From assembly GCF_014268755.2 (NCBI RefSeq), contig NZ_CP077093.1, positions 558,001 to 622,000 on the forward strand: DNA of 64,000 nt, written 5' to 3'. The position numbers and the translations under genes are program-made. The stretch is from Pseudomonas vanderleydeniana (lineage in GTDB: Bacteria > Pseudomonadota > Gammaproteobacteria > Pseudomonadales > Pseudomonadaceae). Shown here piece after piece: positions 44,656-53,475 of the stretch. The notes under the pieces were generated by a model. That model searched no databases. It worked only from the letters and a program-made list of their open reading frames with translations, and had not been told where the DNA came from. How positions within the stretch are numbered: position 1 is the stretch's first letter; each line of letters starts with the position of its first letter.

Positions 44656-45294
44656 CTACAGAAATGGCAGGATGCTGCTTTCTTCTTCCTTGGGCTTGTC
44701 CGCCAGCGGGCATTCCGGGCGCTGCCCATAGTCGGCGAGTTGGCAGGGCTTGGCCTGGCGTTTCTGGCTGAGGGACATGCGCACCATGTGGAATGGCTGG
44801 TTGGCGGTGCGTTCGGCGATCCGGCCATGTTCGTCGAGGATTTCCACGGCGAGCTGGTGCGTGCCGCGATCGATGTTCTCCAGGGCAAATACCGGGCTGG
44901 TGCCGGCCTCGCGGGTGGGTTTGCCGTCCAGCAGCAGGCGGTAGCCATGGCCGGCCTGCAGGCCGGGTTCGCTGGTGACGCTGACGATCAGGTTGCCCTC
45001 GGCGCTGCGCACCGTGGCGTCCGGGTCGGGTACCAGGACGCGGACCATCTGGTAGTGGAAGATCGGGCCGGGCCTGGGGGTGGTCTTGCTCACACTGGGC
45101 TTGGGGGCTTGGCCGTGCGGATTGGCCGACATGCGGTTGCTCGGCGTCAGCGGTACGCGTGTCGCACCTTTATGGGGCTGGTCGGTAAACACCCGGTTGC
45201 CCTGGCTATCGGTGTAGGTATAGATCTCGGCCGCCGCCGGCAGGGCGACGAGCGGCAAGGCCAGGCCCAATGCCCGAAGAAGCGATCCGATCAT
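44656..45294 (-). CDS. DUF4124 domain protein
   Basis: A 212-residue secreted protein: signal peptide (LLRALGLALPLVALPAAAE), then the DUF4124 motif IYTYTDSQGNRVFTDQPHKGA. The second half (DATVRSAEGNLIVSVTSEPGLQAGHGYRLLLDGKP) is similar to its neighbour, so the pair is a tandem duplication. Function unknown. 7 bp after the other DUF4124 gene and upstream of ntrB. Confidence 0.88.
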   Translation of the reverse strand: MIGSLLRALGLALPLVALPAAAEIYTYTDSQGNRVFTDQPHKGATRVPLTPSNRMSANPHGQAPKPSVSKTTPRPGPIFHYQMVRVLVPDPDATVRSAEGNLIVSVTSEPGLQAGHGYRLLLDGKPTREAGTSPVFALENIDRGTHQLAVEILDEHGRIAERTANQPFHMVRMSLSQKRQAKPCQLADYGQRPECPLADKPKEEESSILPFL

Positions 45295-45301
45295 GGGTGG
45301 C

Positions 45302-45832
45302 TCAAGGCTTGTGCACCCGCTGGACGGTGAAGGTCACGGCCGGACTCTGCTGCACGACCTTCTCGCCGTCCAGCACTTGCACGGCGAGCGTGTGGTCGCC
45401 CCGGTCGACATTCACCAGTTGCAGGCGCGGGACGTTGCTCGACTGGCCGTAGGGGGCGCCATCGAGGACCAGTCGCAGCAGGTGCTGGCGTTGCAGGCGC
45501 GGCTCGATCTTCACGCCGACGGTGAAGGTGCCGTTGTTGGCGCGCAGGGCTTCGTCGGTCGGGATATCCGTCAGTTCCAGCGCGCTGTAGGGGGCAACGG
45601 CTTCCTGCGTCCCGGTCGCTTGTGCGGCCACCGGCCGGGCGGGTGTCGGTGTTCCCGGTTTCTGCGTCTCGACGCTGTTCAGCGGTGGCAACTCCACGGT
45701 CTGGGCGGGCAGGCCGTCGGGCGGCTGGCTGCTGTAGGCGGTGTTGCCGTTGGCATCGGTGTACTTGTAGATCTGCGCCGACGCCGGCAGGGCGAAGCAG
45801 GCCAGCAGCAGATAGAGCAGGGGTCGACCCAT
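45302..45832 (-). CDS. DUF4124 domain protein
   Basis: A 176-residue paralogue of the next gene, from Met 45832 (MGRPLLYLLLACFALPASA, signal peptide). DUF4124 motif IYKYTDANGNTAYSSQPPDGL, then NNGTFTVGVKIEPRLQRQHLLRLVLDG. The frame is open to 45916 but the signal peptide fixes the start. Probably periplasmic, function unknown. Confidence 0.86.
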   Translation of the reverse strand: MGRPLLYLLLACFALPASAQIYKYTDANGNTAYSSQPPDGLPAQTVELPPLNSVETQKPGTPTPARPVAAQATGTQEAVAPYSALELTDIPTDEALRANNGTFTVGVKIEPRLQRQHLLRLVLDGAPYGQSSNVPRLQLVNVDRGDHTLAVQVLDGEKVVQQSPAVTFTVQRVHKP

Positions 45833-45897
45833 GGCGGTTCCCGGTGAGCGTCCTGGACGTGACAAGCTGTCAGCATAGAGCAGAACCGCCGCCCTTT

Positions 45898-46458
45898 TCA
45901 CTGTGGTCGCTGGCACAATTCGCCCACGGCACGTACCAGGGCCAGGTCGTGGATGCTGTCGGAGGCCAGGTCACGGCGCGCCTGGGTCAGCCAGGCCAGG
46001 CAGTTCGGGTCCTGCCGATAGGGGGTGAACGCGGCGTACTGCTGCAGCAGCTTGACCTGCAGTTGATCCATGACCGGACGGATCTGTGTGACCAGGTCGG
46101 GGCGGGCGATCACCGGTGCCTTGCCGCTGTTGTGCCACTTGGCCAGCAGCGCGTATTGCACCAGTTTGTTGGCTTCGATCTGCGCGGCGACGAACTGGCC
46201 GACTTCCTCGGGCTTGAGCTGATAGGCCTGCGCCTGTTCCCGGGCGTTGGCGATCACCTGTTGTTCGCGCGGGCTGTCCTCGACCGGCTTGCCGCTGTCC
46301 CATTTGGTCAGGGCCACCTGGTTGGCGATGGTCAGGCGCTCGCTGATGGTCTGCAGCAGTGGCGCCAGGCTGTTCGGGGCGGGTGGGGTGGCGGCCAGTG
46401 CGCTGGTGCTCAGGCAGGAGGCGAGCAACAGGCTGGCAAGGCGTTTGTTCAGCGGCAT
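45898..46458 (-). CDS. aroQ: periplasmic chorismate mutase (AroQ gamma type)
   Basis: A 186-residue secreted mutase: signal peptide (LASLLLASCLSTSALA), then the AroQ helix with RLTIANQVALTKWDSGKPVEDSPREQQVI, and QIEANKLVQYALLAKW. Turns chorismate into prephenate; the secreted form's role is unclear. Two Cys (NCLAW, GELCQRP) could form the family's disulfide. Lies between glnA and the DUF4124 pair. Confidence 0.88.
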   Translation of the reverse strand: MPLNKRLASLLLASCLSTSALAATPPAPNSLAPLLQTISERLTIANQVALTKWDSGKPVEDSPREQQVIANAREQAQAYQLKPEEVGQFVAAQIEANKLVQYALLAKWHNSGKAPVIARPDLVTQIRPVMDQLQVKLLQQYAAFTPYRQDPNCLAWLTQARRDLASDSIHDLALVRAVGELCQRPQ

Positions 46459-46580
46459 GGGCGGGCTTCGACTTTTCCGGTGGTGGGGCAGGGTCCAGAG
46501 TTAACGCCACAAGGCCCTGCCAGCGCCAGTGCATTTTCATGAAAATGCCGCATGGCCGGAGCCGCTGGCGCCGCGCCCAT

Positions 46581-46617
46581 AAAAAATGCCCCGCATCTTT
46601 CGATGCGGGGCATTTTT
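46581..46617 (-). terminator. terminator of glnA
   Basis: AAAAATGCCCCGCAT / ATGCGGGGCATTTTT, a 15-bp stem with CTTTCG-type loop and T-run, 34 bp after the glnA stop. Confidence 0.9.
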
Positions 46618-46650
46618 CAAGCTGCGCCTGCCTGGGCGGGCGCGACCGGA

Positions 46651-48057
46651 TTAGCAGCTGTAGTACAGCTCATATTCCAGTGGGTGTACGAAGGTGCGGA
46701 CCTTGATTTCTTCTTCGCTCTTGAGCTCGATGTAGGCGTCGATGAAGTCGTCGCTGAAAACGCCGCCCTTGGTCAGGAACGCACGGCCCTTGTCCAGCTC
46801 TTCCAGGGCTTCTTTCAGGCTACCGCAAACCTGTGGGATTTCCTTGGCCTCTTCAGGCGGCAGGTCGTACAGGTTCTTGTCGGCAGCGTCGCCTGGGTGG
46901 ATCTTGTTCTGGATACCGTCCAGGCCCGCCATCATCAGGGCAGCGAAAGCCAGGTATGGGTTGGCAGCCGGGTCCGGGAAGCGCGCTTCGATACGACGAG
47001 CCTTGGGGCTGTTGACGTAAGGAATACGGATCGAGGCGGAACGGTTGCGAGCCGAGTAGGCCAGCATCACTGGAGCTTCGAAGCCTGGGACCAGACGCTT
47101 GTAGGAGTTGGTCGAAGGGTTGGTGAAGCCGTTCAGGGCCTTACCGTGCTTGATGATGCCGCCGATGAAGTACAGGGCGGTATCGGACAGGCCGGCATAA
47201 CCTTCGCCGGAGAAGGTGTTCTTGCCATCCTTGGAGATGGACACGTGAACGTGCATGCCCGAGCCGTTGTCGCCGTACAGCGGTTTTGGCATGAAGGTCG
47301 CGGTGCGGCCGTAGGCATCAGCCACGTTGTGCACGACGTACTTCAGGGTCTGGACTTCGTCAGCCTTGGCAACCAGGGTGTTGAACTTCACGCCGATTTC
47401 GTTCTGGCCGGCAGTCGCCACTTCGTGGTGGTGAACTTCGACGGTCTGGCCCATCTCTTCCAGCGCGTTGCACATGGAGGTACGGATTTCGTGGTCGTGG
47501 TCGAACGGAGGCACTGGGAAGTAGCCGCCTTTCACGCCTGGACGGTGGCCCTTGTTGCCGCCTTCCACGTCCTGGTCGGACATCCAGGAACCTTGTTCCG
47601 AGAAGATCTTGAACATGGAGCCGGAGATGTCGGACTTGAACTTGACCGAGTCGAAGATGAAGAACTCAGGCTCTGGACCGAAGAAGGCGGTGTCACCGAT
47701 ACCGGTGGACTTCAGGTATTCCTCGGCGCGACGGGCGATGGCGCGTGGGTCGCGGTCGTAACCTTGCATGGTCGAAGGTTCGATCACGTCGCAGACCAGG
47801 ATCAGGGTCGGCTCTTCGGTGAACGGATCGAGCACGGCGGTGCTGTCGTCCGGCATCAGGATCATGTCGGAAGCTTCGATGCCTTTCCAGCCAGCGATGG
47901 AGGAACCGTCGAACATCTTGCCGATTTCGAAGAAATCTTCATCCAGCGCATCACGGGCCGGCATGGTCACGTGGTGCTGAGTACCTTTGGTGTCCGTGAA
48001 GCGCAGATCAATCCACTTAACGTCATGATCTTTGATGAGTTGAACCGACTTCGACAT
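46651..48057 (-). CDS. glnA: glutamine synthetase type I
   Basis: A 468-residue enzyme from Met 48057 ([22 protein letters not shown] ahead). Makes glutamine from glutamate, ATP and ammonia. Landmarks: [15 protein letters not shown], metal-binding EFFIFD, and Tyr397 in [10 protein letters not shown], the adenylylation site used by GlnE. Transcribed from a sigma-54 promoter with tandem NtrC sites. Confidence 0.98.
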   Translation of the reverse strand: MSKSVQLIKDHDVKWIDLRFTDTKGTQHHVTMPARDALDEDFFEIGKMFDGSSIAGWKGIEASDMILMPDDSTAVLDPFTEEPTLILVCDVIEPSTMQGYDRDPRAIARRAEEYLKSTGIGDTAFFGPEPEFFIFDSVKFKSDISGSMFKIFSEQGSWMSDQDVEGGNKGHRPGVKGGYFPVPPFDHDHEIRTSMCNALEEMGQTVEVHHHEVATAGQNEIGVKFNTLVAKADEVQTLKYVVHNVADAYGRTATFMPKPLYGDNGSGMHVHVSISKDGKNTFSGEGYAGLSDTALYFIGGIIKHGKALNGFTNPSTNSYKRLVPGFEAPVMLAYSARNRSASIRIPYVNSPKARRIEARFPDPAANPYLAFAALMMAGLDGIQNKIHPGDAADKNLYDLPPEEAKEIPQVCGSLKEALEELDKGRAFLTKGGVFSDDFIDAYIELKSEEEIKVRTFVHPLEYELYYSC

Positions 48058-48157
48058 GGTGTCCTCCGGGTGGCTTCGGGCTGGATATTGGAGTAGCCCT
48101 GAAATAGTAGTGATGCCGGCGCGAATACTCGGCCAAGGCAACCTGCCTCACAAGGGA

Positions 48158-48173
48158 GCAAATTGCATGCCAG
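48158..48173 (-). promoter_or_regulatory. sigma-54 promoter of glnA
   Basis: Minus strand CTGGCATGCAATTTGC (then T) matches YTGGCACGN4TTGCW with one mismatch and exact GG-N10-GC spacing; about 100 bp before the glnA start. Predicted transcript start near 48147. Confidence 0.85.
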
Positions 48174-48245
48174 TGCCCCGTGATGGGTTTTTTGCCCCAA
48201 TCTCAAGCGTTCCAGCCAGCATAGGAGAATTTTCGGGCGTTGCCC

Positions 48246-48291
48246 GCACCTTTGTGGTGCCAAAAAGCGCTGTGATGACCCGTTTTGGTGC
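48246..48291. promoter_or_regulatory. tandem NtrC enhancer sites of glnA
   Basis: Site 1 GCACC-TTTGT-GGTGC (48246-48260) is a perfect palindrome. Site 2 GACCC-GTTTT-GGTGC (48277-48291) has a perfect half. Centres are 31 bp apart, three helical turns, at about -106 and -137 from the predicted start, as in E. coli glnAp2. Confidence 0.8.
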
Positions 48292-48389
48292 GCATAAAAC
48301 CGTCCGTACAATAACTGGTCAAACCTTGAGCAATTTCCGCTATAATCCGCGCCCCACTTTTTTCGGCCGGCCGTTCGCGCGCTGTTTTC

Positions 48390-49844
48390 ATGAAACTAAT
48401 CGTAAAAGTCTTCCCCGAAATCACCATCAAGAGCCGTCCTGTCCGGACGCGCTTCATTCGCCAGTTGGCGAAGAACATCCGTGCCGTGCTCAAGGATCTG
48501 GACCCGGCCGTGGTGGTGAATGGCGTGTGGGACAACCTCGAGCTGGAAACCGCGCTGACCGATCCGAAGGCCCTGCAGGAGTTCAAGGAGCGCCTGTGCT
48601 GCACGCCGGGTATCGCCCACCTGCTGCAGGTCGACGAGTACCCGCTGGGCGACTTCGACGACATCACCGCCAAGTGCCTGCAGCACTACGCTGACGTGCT
48701 GCCGGGCAAGATCTTCTCGGTACGCTGCAAGCGTGGCGGCAAGCACAGCTTCAGCTCGATGGATGTCGAGAAGCATGTCGGCAGCCGCCTGCGGCGCGAA
48801 TGCGGTGCTGCGGGGATTTCCCTGAAGGACCCCGAGGTCGAGGTGCGGATCGAGATTCGCGACCAGCGGCTGTTCGTCATCCACGGCCAGCATGAAGGCC
48901 TCGGCGGCTTCCCGCTGGGCTCGGTGGAGCAGACCGTGACGCTGATGTCCGGTGGTTTCGACTCCACCGTCGCCGCCTACCAGATGATGCGTCGCGGCCT
49001 GATGACCCATTTCTGCTTCTTCAACCTGGGCGGTCGCGCCCACGAGCTGGGCGTGATGGAAGTCGCCCACTTCCTCTGGAAGAAGTACGGCAGCTCCCAT
49101 CGCGTGCTGTTCATCAGCGTACCGTTCGAGGAAGTGCTGGGAGAAATTCTCGGCAAGGTCGATAACGGTCATATGGGCGTAGTATTGAAGCGTATGATGT
49201 TGCGGGCGGCTTCGGCGATGGCCGAGCGGTTGCATATCGATGCGCTGGTCACCGGCGAGGCGATTTCCCAGGTGTCCAGCCAAACGCTGCCAAACCTGTC
49301 GGTAATCGACTGCGTGACCGAGAAGCTGGTGATCCGTCCGCTGATCGCCAGTCACAAGCAGGACATCATCGACCTGGCCGACCAGATCGGTACCGGCAAC
49401 TTCGCCCGGCACATGCCGGAGTACTGCGGGGTGATTTCGGTCAACCCCAAGACCCACGCCAAGCGCTACCGCGTGGAGCACGAAGAGAAAGCGTTCGACA
49501 TGGCGATCCTCGAGCGTGCGCTCGAACGCGCCAAGCTGGTCTCGATCGATCACGTGATCGACGAACTGGGCCAGGATCTGCAGATCGAAGAAGTCAGCGA
49601 GGCGCTGGCGGGTCATATCGTCATCGACATCCGGCATCCGGATGCCCAGGAAGACGACCCGCTGGAACTGGCTGGCATCGAGGTACAAACGATGCCGTTC
49701 TATGCACTGAATGCTCGTTTCAAGGAACTGGACCCTACTCGCCAGTACCTGCTGTATTGCGACAAAGGCGTGATGAGTCGCCTGCATGCCCACCATTTGC
49801 TCAGTGAGGGGCATGCCAATGTGCGCGTTTATCGACCGAGCTAA
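48390..49844 (+). CDS. thiI: tRNA 4-thiouridine synthase with rhodanese domain
   Basis: A 484-residue enzyme: ferredoxin-like and THUMP domains (1-170), PP-loop LMSGGFDST, and C-terminal rhodanese domain with the active Cys in [12 protein letters not shown]. Moves sulfur from IscS to tRNA U8 and to ThiS for thiamine. Divergent from glnA. Confidence 0.96.
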   Translation: MKLIVKVFPEITIKSRPVRTRFIRQLAKNIRAVLKDLDPAVVVNGVWDNLELETALTDPKALQEFKERLCCTPGIAHLLQVDEYPLGDFDDITAKCLQHYADVLPGKIFSVRCKRGGKHSFSSMDVEKHVGSRLRRECGAAGISLKDPEVEVRIEIRDQRLFVIHGQHEGLGGFPLGSVEQTVTLMSGGFDSTVAAYQMMRRGLMTHFCFFNLGGRAHELGVMEVAHFLWKKYGSSHRVLFISVPFEEVLGEILGKVDNGHMGVVLKRMMLRAASAMAERLHIDALVTGEAISQVSSQTLPNLSVIDCVTEKLVIRPLIASHKQDIIDLADQIGTGNFARHMPEYCGVISVNPKTHAKRYRVEHEEKAFDMAILERALERAKLVSIDHVIDELGQDLQIEEVSEALAGHIVIDIRHPDAQEDDPLELAGIEVQTMPFYALNARFKELDPTRQYLLYCDKGVMSRLHAHHLLSEGHANVRVYRPS

Positions 49845-49983
49845 GTGCCCGGGGCTGTTTGCCTGTGGCCTGCGTCACCGGCCCCCCGACGCCGCCGTCA
49901 AGCTGTAACGGCCACGCCGGACACTACCGTCAATCGCTGCCAAGACTTGTCAGCACACCGAATCCTCTGATCGAGATACACAA

Positions 49984-51804
49984 GTGATCGAAAATCTACG
50001 CAACATCGCCATCATCGCCCACGTTGACCATGGCAAGACCACCCTGGTTGACAAACTGCTGCGTCAATCCGGCACCCTGGAGCGCAACGAGCTCAACGAC
50101 GAGCGCGTGATGGACTCCAACGACCAGGAAAAAGAGCGCGGCATTACCATTCTGGCGAAAAACACCGCCATCAACTGGAACGGCTACCACATCAACATCG
50201 TGGACACCCCCGGCCACGCCGACTTCGGTGGTGAAGTAGAGCGCGTGATGTCGATGGTCGACTCCGTGCTGCTGCTGGTCGACGCCCAGGACGGCCCTAT
50301 GCCGCAAACCCGCTTCGTGACCAAGAAGGCTTTCGAAGCCGGCCTGAAGCCAATCGTCGTGATCAACAAGGTTGACCGTCCGGGCGCGCGTCCTGACTGG
50401 GTTCTGGACCAGATCTTCGACCTGTTCGACAACCTCGGTGCCACCGACGAACAGCTGGACTTCAAGGTCGTCTACGCCTCGGCCCTGAACGGCATCGCCG
50501 GTCTGGACCACACCGACATGGCCGAAGACATGACCCCGCTGTACCAGTCGATCGTCGACAACGTGCCAGCTCCGGCCGTTGACCGCGATGGTCCGTTCCA
50601 GATGCAGATCTCCGCTCTGGACTACAACAGCTTCCTGGGTGTGATCGGCGTTGGTCGTATCGCTCGCGGTCGCATCAAGCCAAACACCCCGGTGGTGGCG
50701 ATCGATGTCGACGGCAAGAAGCGTAACGGCCGTATCCTGAAGCTGATGGGTCACCACGGTCTGCACCGTGTGGACGTCGAAGAAGCCGCTGCCGGCGACA
50801 TCGTCTGCATCAGCGGTTTCGACGAACTGTTCATCTCCGACACCCTGTGCGACATGAACACCGTCGAGGCGATGAAGCCCCTGACCGTTGACGAGCCAAC
50901 CGTTTCCATGACCTTCCAGGTCAACGACTCGCCATTCTGCGGCAAGGAAGGCAAGTTCGTGACCTCCCGGAACATCAAGGAGCGTCTGGACAAGGAGCTG
51001 CTGTACAACGTGGCACTGCGCGTTGAAGAAGGCGACTCGGCCGACAAGTTCAAGGTTTCCGGCCGTGGTGAGCTGCACCTGTCGGTTCTGATCGAAACCA
51101 TGCGTCGCGAAGGCTTCGAAATGGCCGTAGGCCGTCCGGAAGTGATCATCCGCGAAGTGAACGGCGTGAAGCAGGAACCGTTCGAAAACGTCACCATCGA
51201 CATCCCTGAAGAATCCCAGGGCAAGGTCATGGAAGAAATGGGCCTGCGTAAGGGCGACCTGACCAACATGGCGCCGGATGGCAAGGGTCGTGTACGTCTG
51301 GAGTACAACGTTCCAGCTCGTGGCCTGATCGGCTTCCGTAACCAGTTCCTGACCCTGACCAACGGTGCAGGCATCCTGACCTCGATCTTCGATCGCTACG
51401 ACACCATGAAGCCAGGCCACATGTCCGGCCGCCTGAACGGTGTACTGGTTTCGATCGAGACCGGCAAGGCGCTGACCTACTCGCTGGAAACCCTGCAGGC
51501 TCGCGGCAAGCTGTTCATCGAGCACGGCCAGGACATCTACAACGGCCAGATCATCGGTCTGAACAGCCGTGACAACGACCTGGGCGTCAACCCGACCAAG
51601 GGCAAGAAGCTCGACAACATGCGTGCTTCGGGCAAGGACGAGGTGATCGCCCTGGTTCCGCCAGTTCGCCACACCCTGGAACAGGCCCTGGAATTCATCC
51701 AGGACGACGAGCTGTGCGAAGTCACGCCGAAGTCGATCCGTCTGCGCAAGAAGATCCTGGACGAAGGCGAGCGTACCCGCGCTGCCAAGAAAGCCAAGGC
51801 TTGA
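49984..51804 (+). CDS. typA: translational GTPase TypA/BipA
   Basis: A 606-residue ribosome-binding GTPase: G1 [10 protein letters not shown]2 RGITI, G3 [11 protein letters not shown]4 NKVDR, then EF-G-like domains and a TypA-specific tail. Supports ribosome assembly in cold or stress. The start codon is GTG (49984). Ends in a strong terminator. Confidence 0.97.
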   Translation: MIENLRNIAIIAHVDHGKTTLVDKLLRQSGTLERNELNDERVMDSNDQEKERGITILAKNTAINWNGYHINIVDTPGHADFGGEVERVMSMVDSVLLLVDAQDGPMPQTRFVTKKAFEAGLKPIVVINKVDRPGARPDWVLDQIFDLFDNLGATDEQLDFKVVYASALNGIAGLDHTDMAEDMTPLYQSIVDNVPAPAVDRDGPFQMQISALDYNSFLGVIGVGRIARGRIKPNTPVVAIDVDGKKRNGRILKLMGHHGLHRVDVEEAAAGDIVCISGFDELFISDTLCDMNTVEAMKPLTVDEPTVSMTFQVNDSPFCGKEGKFVTSRNIKERLDKELLYNVALRVEEGDSADKFKVSGRGELHLSVLIETMRREGFEMAVGRPEVIIREVNGVKQEPFENVTIDIPEESQGKVMEEMGLRKGDLTNMAPDGKGRVRLEYNVPARGLIGFRNQFLTLTNGAGILTSIFDRYDTMKPGHMSGRLNGVLVSIETGKALTYSLETLQARGKLFIEHGQDIYNGQIIGLNSRDNDLGVNPTKGKKLDNMRASGKDEVIALVPPVRHTLEQALEFIQDDELCEVTPKSIRLRKKILDEGERTRAAKKAKA

Positions 51805-51824
51805 TCTTCTAGCCCGGGCTGAAT

Positions 51825-51863
51825 GAAAAACGCCCCCGGTCGAAAGGCCGGGGGCGTTTTTTT
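51825..51863 (+). terminator. terminator of typA
   Basis: AAAACGCCCCCGG / CCGGGGGCGTTTT stem, T-run of seven, 22 bp after the typA stop. Confidence 0.9.
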
Positions 51864-51890
51864 ATGTCCGGGAGAACACTGGAGAGACTG

Positions 51891-51996
51891 ATCGTTCCCA
51901 CGCTCCGCGTGGGAACGTAGCCCGTGACGCTCTGCGTCACAAGGGCGGACGCCATGCGTCCTGGGAGGCATTCCCACGCAGAGCGTGGGAACGATC
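51891..51996. repeat. 100-bp palindromic repeat, copy 2
   Basis: ATCGTTCCCACGCTCCGCGT ... GCAGAGCGTGGGAACGAT, with inner GTGACGC/GCGTCAC; same family as 41725-41825 and 61364-61470. Confidence 0.8.
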
Positions 51997-52030
51997 AAAC
52001 AGACTGTTTTAGCCAGCATGCTGTTGTAGC

Positions 52031-52735
52031 AAGCACGCTGTTGTGGCGAGCAGGCTTGCCTGCGCTCGGCTGCAACGCAGCCGCAAGCCCAGCGACCTCC
52101 TTGTGCCTGATACACCGCGCGGGCAGGTTTCAGGGCCGCTTCGCGCCCCAGCGCGGGCAAGCCCGCTCACCACAGGGGGGGGGGGGACCTTTGGTTGGGT
52201 GAAGTTGCGCGAGCATGCTGTTGTGGCGAGCAGGCTTGCCTGCGCTCGGCTGCAACGCAGCCGCAAGCCCAGCGACCTCCTTGTGCCTGATACACCGCAC
52301 CGACAGGTTTCAGGGCCGCTTCGCGCCCCAGCGCGGGCAAGCCCGCTCACCACAGGGTTGGGGGGGGCCTTTGGTTGGGTGAAGTTGCGCGAGCACGCTG
52401 TTGTGGCGAGCAGGCTTGCCTGCGTTCGGCTGCAATGCAGCCGCAAGCCCAGCGACCTCCTTGTGCCTGATACACCGCGCGGGCAGGTTTCAGGGCCGCT
52501 TCGCGCCCCAGCGCGGGCAAGCCCGCTCACCACAGGGTAGGGGGGAGCCTTTGGGGGTGAAGGGTGAGCCTTTGGGTGGGTGAAGTTGCGCGAGCATGCT
52601 GTTGTGGCGAGCAGGCTTGCCTGCGCTCGGCTGCAACGCAGCCGCAAGCCCAGCGACCTCGTTGTGCCTGATGCACCGCGCCGACAGGTTTCAGGGCCGC
52701 TTCGCGCCCCAGCGCGGGCAAGCCCGCTCGCCACC
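52031..52735. repeat. tandem array, four units of about 180 bp, built on a REP doublet
   Basis: Units begin at TTGTGGCGAGCAGGCTTGCC (52041, 52221, 52401, 52602): spacing 180, 180, 201 bp. Each carries the palindromic element seen singly at 33511 and 63356, plus a linker with a G-rich run and GGTTGGGTGAAGTTGCGCGAG. The first linker has 12 consecutive G (52175-52186). The fourth unit is preceded by a 21-bp partial duplication. No gene; open frames across it are by-products. Confidence 0.9.
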
Positions 52736-52776
52736 AGGGCTGGTGTCACAAGGGTGCTACCTGCCGCGTGCCTGGG

Positions 52777-53211
52777 TCAGAACCGCTCCAGGTTCCGGCT
52801 CGGCGCCTGGCGCTCCTGGGGCTTGGGCTTGTAGGCGCAGTAGCCCGGGCGCGGACCGATCTTCGGGTGGTTGCGGCAGGTGTCCGGACGCTTGTCGTAG
52901 ATGGTGCACAGCCGGGTCTTGCGGTCCAGGTACAGGCAATCGTTGTTGCTCATGCGCTGCAGGGTGAAGATCTCCGACTTCTGGTTGTAGCGCTCGACGA
53001 TGCCTTCCTTCTGCAGGCGCTTGGCGATGTTCTTCGCCGGTTCGCCACGCTCGAATTCATCGACGATGCCGATGCGGATCAGGTCCTTGATCTTCACTTC
53101 GACGGGCAAGGTGCAGCAGCTGGACATGCAGCTGCCGCACATGTGGCTGGAGTACTTCTGCCAGGTTTCGAGGCGGTCGAGCTCTGCGGCTGCGATCAGG
53201 GTCGGTTTCAT
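52777..53211 (-). CDS. YkgJ-family cysteine-cluster protein
   Basis: A 144-residue protein with eight or more Cys in a zinc/iron-sulfur-like layout: HMCGSCMSSCCTL, NDCLYLDRKTRLCTIYDKRPDTCRNHP and a late GYCAY. The family (YkgJ, UPF0153) binds metal; function uncertain. Monocistronic, divergent from glgP. Confidence 0.88.
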   Translation of the reverse strand: MKPTLIAAAELDRLETWQKYSSHMCGSCMSSCCTLPVEVKIKDLIRIGIVDEFERGEPAKNIAKRLQKEGIVERYNQKSEIFTLQRMSNNDCLYLDRKTRLCTIYDKRPDTCRNHPKIGPRPGYCAYKPKPQERQAPSRNLERF

Positions 53212-53475
53212 CAGGTGGCATCCGGGGGTGTATCGGGCGCGCGATCATACCGGGGCTGGTGGATTTGTGAACAACCTTTTGACGGTTTTTCGCACAATCG
53301 ACGCTTCGTCGCGCAAATTTCCCGCCTGTTGACTGGTTAAACGCCCTCGCCATTTGGCGACTCTTCCCGTGCCGCTTGGAAAAAAACCCCGAACCAGAGC
53401 CATCGCCTTGTGTCGAACCGACTAGGCTCAGACAACTCGTCTTTTAAATCGTCCATCTCGCTAGAGGTCGCATCG
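53212..53475. other. promoter region between YkgJ gene and glgP
   Basis: 264 bp between divergent genes. No regulatory motif could be fixed; the in-frame stretch 53410-53475 upstream of glgP is open but lacks the family's N terminus. Confidence 0.4.

Noticed and set aside
49996..51672. 558-codon frame antisense to typA
   Set aside because: A GC-rich codon shadow of a certain gene; no domain or ribosome-binding site.
52031..52735. Possible CRISPR array
   Set aside because: Units are 180 bp and nearly identical throughout; there are no short repeats with unique spacers and no cas gene.
52009..52749. Open frames of 165-246 codons across the 52-kb repeats on both strands
   Set aside because: They simply read the 180-bp tandem repeats, with repeated peptide units and no ribosome-binding sites.
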